From Anisus vortex (taxonomy: Eukaryota; Mollusca; Gastropoda; Planorbidae): a stretch of 64,000 bases of DNA. A model generated the notes under the pieces. That model ran no database searches and was not told the DNA's origin. It saw only the letters and a list, made by a program, of their open reading frames with translations. Position numbers and translations under genes: made by a program. The DNA lies in assembly GCA_949126835.1 (NCBI GenBank), contig OX421508.1, forward strand, positions 14,090,272-14,154,271. Reading direction: 5' to 3'. Position 1 is the first letter of the stretch. The number at the start of each line of letters is the position of its first letter. Positions 57,535 to 64,000 of this stretch are shown in pieces.

Positions 57535-57802
57535 TTGTAGAGAGAACATACATTTGTAGAGAGAACATACATTTGTAGAGAGAACATACATTTGTAGAGA
57601 GAACATACATTTGTAGAGAGAACATACATTTGTAGAGAGAACATACATTTGTAGAGAGAACATACATTTGTAGAGAGAACATACATTTGTAGAGAGAACA
57701 TACATTTGTAGAGAGAACATACATTTGTAGAGAGAACATACATTTGTAGAGAGAACATACATTTGTAGAGAGAACATACATTTGTAGAGAGAACATACAT
57801 TT
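57535..57802. repeat. 19-bp minisatellite, 14 copies
   Basis: The unit CATTTGTAGAGAGAACATA is perfect through nearly all copies, then decays at the right edge. Minus-strand frames repeating YVLSTNVCSLYKCMFSLQM are artefacts of the array. Confidence 0.97.
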
Positions 57803-59787
57803 ATTGACATACATTTTGTTGAAAAATCTGAATATCTTGTAAATGTATATAAAAATGAATATCTGTTGTGTACTCCCCAAAAATTGGCCGCATCTATATT
57901 TTTTGGTAAACCACAATTATCCAAATAAATATCTGATATGAAATCCTTGAGGTAGCTTCACAACTGTAAATAAAAAATTTAATGTGTAGGAGCTAAGGAA
58001 AAAATTAAATTCAGAGTAGAACATGGCTGAAGATTAAAAAAAAAATCATTAGATGATACTTTTATATGTTTTTCATTAACTGATTCAGGCTTCAACACAC
58101 AAGTACATCTTGTTGCTTAGACTGCTGTTACAAATACTTAGATATGAATGGACTTCATGCCAGGATATGCTAAAACTAAGAATTTTTTACTAGTAAATGA
58201 ATGCATGAATTTTTAAAAATCATTAAGAGGTAGAATTAAATATTCAAAGTTAACAACAAACAAAAATCTGACATTGAACCATTTCATCAAAAACACATTG
58301 CTATATGGAAGCCAGTACAACAAGAAGTCAAAATATGAGAATAAAAAAACAACAGATCCAACTTTTTATCAATAACAGATCCAACTATTTATCAACTTAT
58401 AAAATGTTCAAATGTATTTATTATGCAAATGGATGAAAAGATAGGTATGACTGATTGCTTTAACATCATTATGTCCAAAGCTTTTTACCTTAGTTTATTT
58501 GGTGTCTATAAGCTTTTATTTTGGTATATAGGGAAAGCATTTCATAAAAGTGTCAGCCAAGTGAATAAATAACTTCAGGCTAGATACTTGCAGTCAAATG
58601 TATTTTAGATTTTACAAAAATCAAACTTGTGTTAATTCAAAGCATTTTTAAAGACTGCAGTTTTGTTCTTCATAAATAGAACAACTGTATTAATTTGCAG
58701 CCATGGACAAATTTAATACACTTATAAACCTGTGTAGATCTATGCACATTAAAACTATTTACAGTTGTCTATTTTCCTGAGACTAGTCTAACCCAAATTA
58801 CCGGTAAGCATCAGTTCAAACAAATCATATTAAGTAATACACAACAGCATAATATAATATCATAATATAATATAACAGCATTTATACTGGCACAGCTAAT
58901 TCATCATATCATCAAGGCCATACTGCATTAGCTAAATGCTACATTGATGTAATGCAAGATTTTAGTGTAAACACAATGTCCATTACATTGTTTTTAATGG
59001 TTTTATAGATTACATAATAGGGAGCTTAATAATAAAATACATTTTAAAAGTTTTGTTTTCATTTATATTGACAAGTACAAAATTAAATGTTAAACTGCTT
59101 TACCCATAAGGCAATATGAGCAAGCTATTTATAACCCATTTGCTCTGCATGGCTTAGCATTTACCGTAATACTTTTCAGGTCACTATGGAAGAGAAATTA
59201 ACAAATACAACAACAATTCACATAATACACAAAACAAGGGCATTAAGGCAGCAAATATTCCTTGAAATAAAAATGTTTTAAGGGAGGAGATTCCAATAAA
59301 TTATGTACATATAGCAGCGAGAGAAGCAGGTAAAACAAACACATTAGATCATTACACTTGCAAAGAAAAACATGAAATGAAAATCTTTTCTGATTACCAA
59401 ATCAAAGAATAAATTTTTAGTTATTAAACAAGCAAAGAAAAGAATGCAACTTTTTAAAATGATTCCCAAAGTAACGATCACATTATTTACAAATCCAATT
59501 ATTTACTAAATTGGCACAAAATAAATGCTTACAAGTTTTTTTACTGAAAGCTGAAAAATTAATGTTCAATGCCTAATACTTCAGGTTAAAACTAACTGGT
59601 CATTGTCTACAGTAAAACATTACATTTTGTGGGGAGAGAATTTAAAGACAATTAATTACAGCTTTTTCAGTTTACATCAACATATTAATTATGTACATGG
59701 TTAGTAAACTGAATGTACATTGAAAAGCAAATATGTTTATTCATAGTTAGAAAAACAAAAATGGGAAAATTTGGCCTCAAAATTGTA
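57803..59787. other. 3' flank of the receptor gene
   Basis: AT-rich sequence without supported exons or repeats. Confidence 0.5.
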
Positions 59788-59793
59788 TTTATT
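59788..59793 (-). terminator. Candidate poly(A) signal of the receptor gene
   Basis: TTTATT on the plus strand gives AATAAA on the minus strand, 130 nt beyond the stop at 59923. Confidence 0.5.
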
Positions 59794-59922
59794 TCTTAAT
59801 ATGACAAGGAAAACCTGCATTGTGAAAAAATACAAGTCCAAAAATTGTTCAGTTAACATTCTCATAAAAATAAAAAAAAGTATTTTGGTCACATGCTCAT
59901 AAAGATTTTTTTTAAAAGTATT

Positions 59923-60264
59923 TTATAATAAGGAAGACGCAGTGAATATGTAAAGGCCAAAAAAGGCCAAGAAAAGACACCTGTCAATCACCCGGCCAAG
60001 CTCCTCCCATTCTTGGTTGATGTTCTCATAAGAGATGTCAGCAGCCATCTTGCCGACTATATACTTTACATACTTGCCAATCTGTGCCGTGTTTTTGTCT
60101 CTGTCTGTTTCCTCCACACTGGGCAACAGATGCTCACTGCTCACACTTTCAACACTTTGCAGGCCCTGTGCCTGAACATAGAGCTCGGATGCATACAAGT
60201 TATTCACTGGCATGTAGTCACCCAGACACACCAGCCTGCGCAAGCTCCTCCTACCCAGAAAAAT
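59923..60264 (-). CDS. Receptor last exon: cytoplasmic loop, MA helix, TM4, stop
   Basis: The acceptor is TCTTCATCTGTAG. It encodes 113 residues: IFLGRRSLRRLVCL, an acidic loop, the amphipathic KYVKYIVGKMA segment and TM4, ending in TASSLL and TAA. The loop is shorter than in most nicotinic subunits. Confidence 0.87.
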   Translation of the reverse strand: MFLGRRSLRRLVCLGDYMPVNNLYASELYVQAQGLQSVESVSSEHLLPSVEETDRDKNTAQIGKYVKYIVGKMAADISYENINQEWEELGRVIDRCLFLAFFGLYIFTASSLL

Positions 60265-62758
60265 CTACAGATGAAGATAAAACAACAATATATCTTTTTT
60301 TCACAAATAAGTCGAGCTATAATGTTTGGAAATGAACATTTTTGTTGGGGAGAAAAGAGGAAACAATTCTAAACTTACAGCGTGTATCCATGCAGGTAAA
60401 GGTTTTCTTCTGATGCCTCTGACGCTGACATTGGTGACAATAATAGATGTCACAATGCTCATACATGTCAGTATCATAGTTCCCAGGTAAAATGAACCTT
60501 GATGAAAATAACAAACATGTTATATCTAGATAATATAATTATAATAATTGGTCATTTATATAGAGCCTCACTCCATGCTAATGCAAGCATGCTCAGCGAG
60601 CTCACAAAAACAAAATGACAATAACACTCTAAAATAGTTTTAAACAAGTTTTTTTGCCGTTGGAGGTGTACTTGATATACTTAGTTGAAAAGAAATGTCT
60701 TTAAATTCTTCTTGAAAGACTCTTAAGACTTTGTCTTAACCACTTGGCATAAACAAGTAAGAAAATTGCTTGATTGCATGCTGATGTGACTGATTTATAG
60801 GTGGTGGATGCTATTAAGATTTAAAATGGCAGCTCAAAGCTTGGAAGACACTTGTTAATAACTCTAAAACAAGTGAGATATTTAGTTGACATTATATTTT
60901 CTTATATATTACAGATGCTCCTTCTATGAAGAAGATTATTCTTATATATAACAGACTAACTTCTATAAAGAAGATTATTCTTATATATAACAGACTAACT
61001 TCTATAAAGAAGATTATTCTTATATATAACAGACTAACTTCTATAAAGAAGATTATTCTTATATATAACAGACTAACTTCTATAAAGAAGATTATTCTTA
61101 TATATAACAGACTAACTTCTATAAAGAAGATTATTCTTATATATAACAGACTAACTTCTATAAAGAAGATTATTCTTATATATAACAGACTAACTTCTAT
61201 AAAGAAGATTATTGTGTCTTACACTTATCTGTGGTCTGAGTCTAATTTTTATTAGTGTTTTAAATGATTTTAAGTTACTGGTTTTCCTGGGTTGTTCAGG
61301 TAACCCAGTGCAGTCTCTGATGCCACTCGGAAAGAAAGAGTACTTATATGCATTTGTTCTCGCATAAGGGACAAGGAAAGTGTTTTTGTCCTTATGTTTA
61401 TCTGAGCATTTCAACAGGTTGTTATTGGTTTGTATTTCTAAATTAGAGTTTAATGCCCTATGTATTATTACTACTTTACTCTTTGCCCTTTATAGTGTTT
61501 CTAGGTTTAGTGATTTAACTATTGGTACCGCCAGCATGACATAATAAACCTGACATGGTACCGTCATAGGCCATACAAGCCTTTTTAGCGTCCCAGGGCA
61601 AAAGTTTCAGCGACCCCCTACCCCCCCCCCCCCCTCTACATACTGTAACTGCTTTGTTTGGTGCTATATTTAGACTATATTTGCCGTCCCTAGAAGTGTC
61701 ACCCGGGCATATGTCCCCCTCTGCCCCCCCCCCCCCCCCCCATGTAAGGGCACTGGGTGCCGTTAGTTTAAAAAATGTTAATAAGTCACTAGCCTCATCT
61801 CCCCGAATCCCTTGGTTTGAGTCAAAGTGTACACACAAAATTAGGCCATCACGAACATAATCTGACATTCTTGACTAATAACTAATTAATAAAAAAAAAT
61901 TAAATTAATAATCAAATAAACTATATTCCAAAAAGACTTTCATTTAGATAAAATTACAACAAATTTGATTCCAAATGCCTCCTACTTCTCTATAATTACT
62001 GACTAATAAGTAAGTAGCTTCAAGCGTGAGATGTTTTTTATAATATAATGTCTTCACTGGTGTAAACAAATATCTAAAGACTCCACTTACATATTTTAGG
62101 TAGTGAGCCGTGATTAAAGGGAATAGCCTGTTGCAGTATGCCCATCAAAACTGTCAGAGTCAACAGTAACAGAAGACCTTTAGATGAATAGAAAGAGTCA
62201 ATCATGTAGAAAAAGAAATGAAAAAATTGTACAATATTTTTGGACAAAAGACCAAGTGGGTCAGACTTATTGGACAAAAGACCAAGTGGGTCAGACTTAT
62301 TGGAGAAAAGACCAAGTGGGTCAGACTTATTCCAATTTAATAGATGAAATCTAAATGTTGAACTGATAAAAACTTGTGTTTTTTTAAAACATTATTGATT
62401 AAATAATCTAACAAGGCCTGTTAAATTATCATAAGGATTACACCTATGCTGTAGATATAAATTATCATAACACTTACCAAACATCATTTTATCATGGCTC
62501 GGCGCAGGTACCAAATAAATGACCGGCACCAGTAAGCCTAGGATGGCAGCTGGCCCAACTGTAAGGTAGCGGTAAAACTGAGCGCGTCGCTGCAGCTGGA
62601 CAGTAATGGTGATCAGAGTGAATGGCTGGGGGCAGCACTCATACTTTTTAGAGGACAGCTTAGCATGAGCTTTGTTGTTGACCAGCTCCCATTGCGGGTG
62701 AGGATGCACAAGGTAGGAGGAGTCTTCCTCATTCAACACCACATCCATTTCTGTCTTT
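59923..62758 (-). CDS. Nicotinic acetylcholine receptor-like Cys-loop subunit, 3' four exons (partial)
   Basis: Cys-loop subunits form pentameric ligand-gated ion channels in the plasma membrane. Four exons (829 nt) give the C-terminal half in phase: end of the ligand-binding domain with YECCPQPF (a vicinal Cys pair, the mark of an alpha-type C loop), TM1 (FYRYLTVGPAAILGLLVPVI), TM2 (LLLLLTLTVLMGILQQAIP), TM3 (LGTMILTCMSIVTSIIVTNV), a short cytoplasmic loop starting RRKPLPAWIHAIFLGRRSL, the MA helix and TM4 (EWEELGRVIDRCLFLAFFGL). TM2 is unusual: Met, Leu and Gln replace the polar 2', 6' and Glu 20' positions. The signal peptide, Cys loop and most of the extracellular domain must lie beyond base 64000. 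Family assignment is firm; subunit identity and ligand are open. Confidence 0.88.
60379..60497 (-). CDS. Receptor exon with TM3
   Basis: The acceptor is TTTTCATCAAG and the donor is GTAAGT. It encodes SFYLGTMILTCMSIVTSIIV then TNVSVRGIRRKPLPAWIHA. It is open in a different frame from the longest ORF at this place; homology and phase fix the frame. Confidence 0.88.
60927..61216. repeat. 39-bp minisatellite, about 7.5 copies, derived from a LINE 3' end
   Basis: The unit TTCTATAAAGAAGATTATTC plus TTATATATAACAGACTAAC repeats exactly every 39 bp. Read on the minus strand it is the 3'-terminal sequence of the adjacent LINE fragment. Lies in the intron between the TM2 and TM3 exons of the receptor gene. 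Confidence 0.95.
61217..61520 (-). mobile_element. CR1/Jockey-like LINE 3' fragment, without the nested insertion
   Basis: The minus strand encodes KSLNLETL, then AKSKVVIIHRALNSNLEIQ, NTFLVPYARTNAYKYSFFPS and NLKSFKTLIKIRL. It is the same family as 27245-28556. The junction word GTAATAATACATAGGGCATT is uninterrupted here, so it represents the empty site of the nested L2-like insertion. Confidence 0.85.
61565..61755 (+). repeat. Dispersed repeat, copy 2 of 2
   Basis: ACAAGCCTTTTTAGCGTCCC, CAGGGCAAAAGTTTCAGCGA and ATGTAAGGGCACTGGG match 52655-52790 in the same order, with two expanded poly-C tracts in this copy. Confidence 0.65.
62091..62177 (-). CDS. Receptor exon with TM2
   Basis: This 87-nt exon has acceptor TTCATCTAAAG and donor GTAAGT. 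It encodes GLLLLLTLTVLMGILQQAIP and FNHGSLPKI. Confidence 0.87.
62245..62334. repeat. 30-bp tandem repeat, 3 copies
   Basis: GGACAAAAGACCAAGTGGGT followed by CAGACTTATT is repeated three times, the last with one G change. It lies in the receptor intron, 70 bp upstream of the TM2 exon. Confidence 0.93.
62478..62758 (-). CDS. Receptor exon with C loop and TM1
   Basis: The acceptor is CATCTCTAG and the donor is GTAAGT (phase 1). It encodes HPQWELVNNKAHAKLSSKKY, ECCPQPFTLITITVQLQRRA and TM1, ending at HDKMMF before the pore helix. The exact acceptor could lie a few bases further in. Confidence 0.87.
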
Positions 62759-63032
62759 CTAGAGATGAACTAAAGTTTGGGATTAATGAATATAAACAAT
62801 AACTAGGAACACACAAAACTACTGACAAAAGGAAAACAAAAGAACTTGTAAGTGAATAATGCATGTTGTTAAATACTGACTCAGTGTTATGGTACAGAGA
62901 TATAGCACAGGGGTCTAGGCTCATAGTCCTAGTTGTCATTCGGTAGGTCTCATGGATGAATGTGGGTAAAATATGTGACCTTTTACTAGGTGTTGATGTA
63001 TTGCTGAGTGTACCTCGATCAGAGCTATACAT

Positions 63033-63397
63033 GACATCTGTTGGGGCAATGTAATGATGGCTGTCGAAGCTATACTAGACATCTGTTGGGGCAATGTAAT
63101 GATGGCTGTCGAAGCTATACACGACATCTGTTGGGGCAATGTAATGATGGCTGTCGAAGCTATACTAGACATCTGTTGGGGCAATGTAATGATGGCTGTC
63201 GAAGCTATACTAGACATCTGTTGGGGCAATGTAATGATGGCTGTCGAAGCTATACACGACATCTGTTGGGGCAATGTAATGATGGCTGTCGGAGCAATAC
63301 ACGACATCTGTTGGGGCAATGTAATGATGGCTGTCGGAGCTATACACGACATCTGTTGGGGCAATGTAATGATGGCTGTCGGAGCTATACACGACAT
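63033..63397. repeat. 45-bp minisatellite, 8 copies
   Basis: The unit CATCTGTTGGGGCAATGTAA followed by TGATGGCTGTCGAAGCTATACACGA recurs every 45 bp with a C/T (ACACGA or ACTAGA) and A/G variant. Open on both strands because 45 is fifteen codons. It is upstream of the first visible receptor exon, so probably intronic. Confidence 0.96.
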
Positions 63398-63589
63398 AAT
63401 TGGCTGTCATAATTTTATCGTAACAAAGGCAGTAAAAAGAGTGACAGAGGGGTATAAATAAATGACTTTATGAGCCAAGTGCTTCTAAAGACAGAGATGA
63501 TGATTAGGGTTGCTAGGTGTCTGGTTTTTAACCTGACAGTCCATTATGTCATAAGACAGCCCAGAATATCAGCAGACTGTCTGACATTA

Positions 63590-63608
63590 TTTATTATTAT
63601 TATTATGT
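63590..63608. repeat. (ATT)n microsatellite
   Basis: A short run of TTATTATTATTATTATTATG. Confidence 0.85.
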
Positions 63609-63794
63609 ACCTAAATATGAAAAACACACAATAGTTTTAAGATAGTGTTAAAATCAAGCATTTAACTAAATTTACAATAAGAAATTTTCAAAAAACAGAA
63701 ATGGAAAAACAAATTCATTAATTAGAACACTAAGATCTATTTTTAAAACAGTTTTTTTTTATCTTAGTTATAGTATTTATAAAAGAAAAGCTTA

Positions 63795-64000
63795 ATATAT
63801 ATAAGCTGTGGAACACCCTGGACCAGGCCTCCATCACTGCCCCTACAGTTCTGGCCTTCAAATCGTCACTAAAGTGCTGGTCCAAAAACCTAAAGTGACA
63901 CTCTTTTATCTGTATATAACTGTTGTTTGCTATGTTATTTTATGTGTATTTAAATTGTGGACTTTTTCCTCGGTTCTACGGGGTCTCCACAGTATTACAA
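63795..64000 (+). mobile_element. LINE ORF2 C-terminal fragment at the window edge
   Basis: Translation reads KLWNTLDQASITAPTVLAFK followed by SSLKCWSKNLK and a stop, the usual last residues of L2/CR1-type reverse transcriptase proteins (W-N-x-L, A-P-x-V-x-x-F-K). The 3' end is outside the window. Confidence 0.65.

Noticed and set aside
57487..57924. Cys-rich 145-codon minus-strand frame
   Set aside because: A secreted Cys-rich peptide was considered, but the cysteines come from a perfect 19-bp repeat and all frames are open.
60013..60372. 119-codon plus-strand frame
   Set aside because: Antisense of the last receptor exon and its intron.
62936..63461. Open frames on both strands of about 130-150 codons
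   Set aside because: Translations of the 45-bp array; no conserved domain or splice-consistent context.

Overview
This 64-kb window is AT-rich animal genomic DNA. Intron-split genes, GT-AG junctions, several classes of degraded transposon and about twenty tandem arrays rule out a prokaryote. A molluscan-type myosin essential light chain and a divergent nicotinic-type receptor subunit fit a gastropod or another mollusc. I cannot fix the species from sequence alone.

Three protein-coding genes are supported, each rebuilt by hand from splice sites and reading phase. (1) 26160 down to 5812, minus strand: a complete 13-exon gene of 655 codons that I recognise as TRAPPC14 (MAP11/C7orf43), a metazoan TRAPPII-associated protein. 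(2) 45690-54601, plus strand: a complete six-exon myosin essential light chain of 156 residues. (3) 62758 down to 59923, minus strand: the 3' four exons of a nicotinic acetylcholine receptor-like Cys-loop subunit. It runs from the C loop through TM1-TM4 to the stop, and its extracellular-domain exons lie beyond the right edge. The three genes are unrelated and share no pathway.

Layout: 1-5660 is the 3' flank of TRAPPC14 and holds four minisatellites. 5.8-26.2 kb is TRAPPC14, whose introns are crowded with minisatellites (22-bp, 50-bp and 21-bp arrays) and DNA transposons. 26.2-45.6 kb is intergenic, with a LINE nested in another LINE, a palindrome carrying two THAP-domain fragments, hAT MITEs, GATA-type microsatellites and more minisatellites. 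45.7-54.95 kb is the light-chain gene, with a reverse-transcriptase fossil, a hAT MITE and a 102-bp duplication that copied a splice acceptor. 55-59.8 kb is mostly unremarkable AT-rich sequence. 59.9-64 kb is the receptor gene.

The most informative signals are structural. Two independent minisatellites appear to have grown from the 3' terminus of the same LINE family. A nested LINE insertion has its target duplication confirmed by an uninterrupted paralogue in the same window. A recent 102-bp tandem duplication joins a transposon end to a coding exon through 7 bp of microhomology. The receptor's pore helix lacks the usual polar rings. I saw no new enzymatic or defence system, and most long open frames are translations of tandem repeats.
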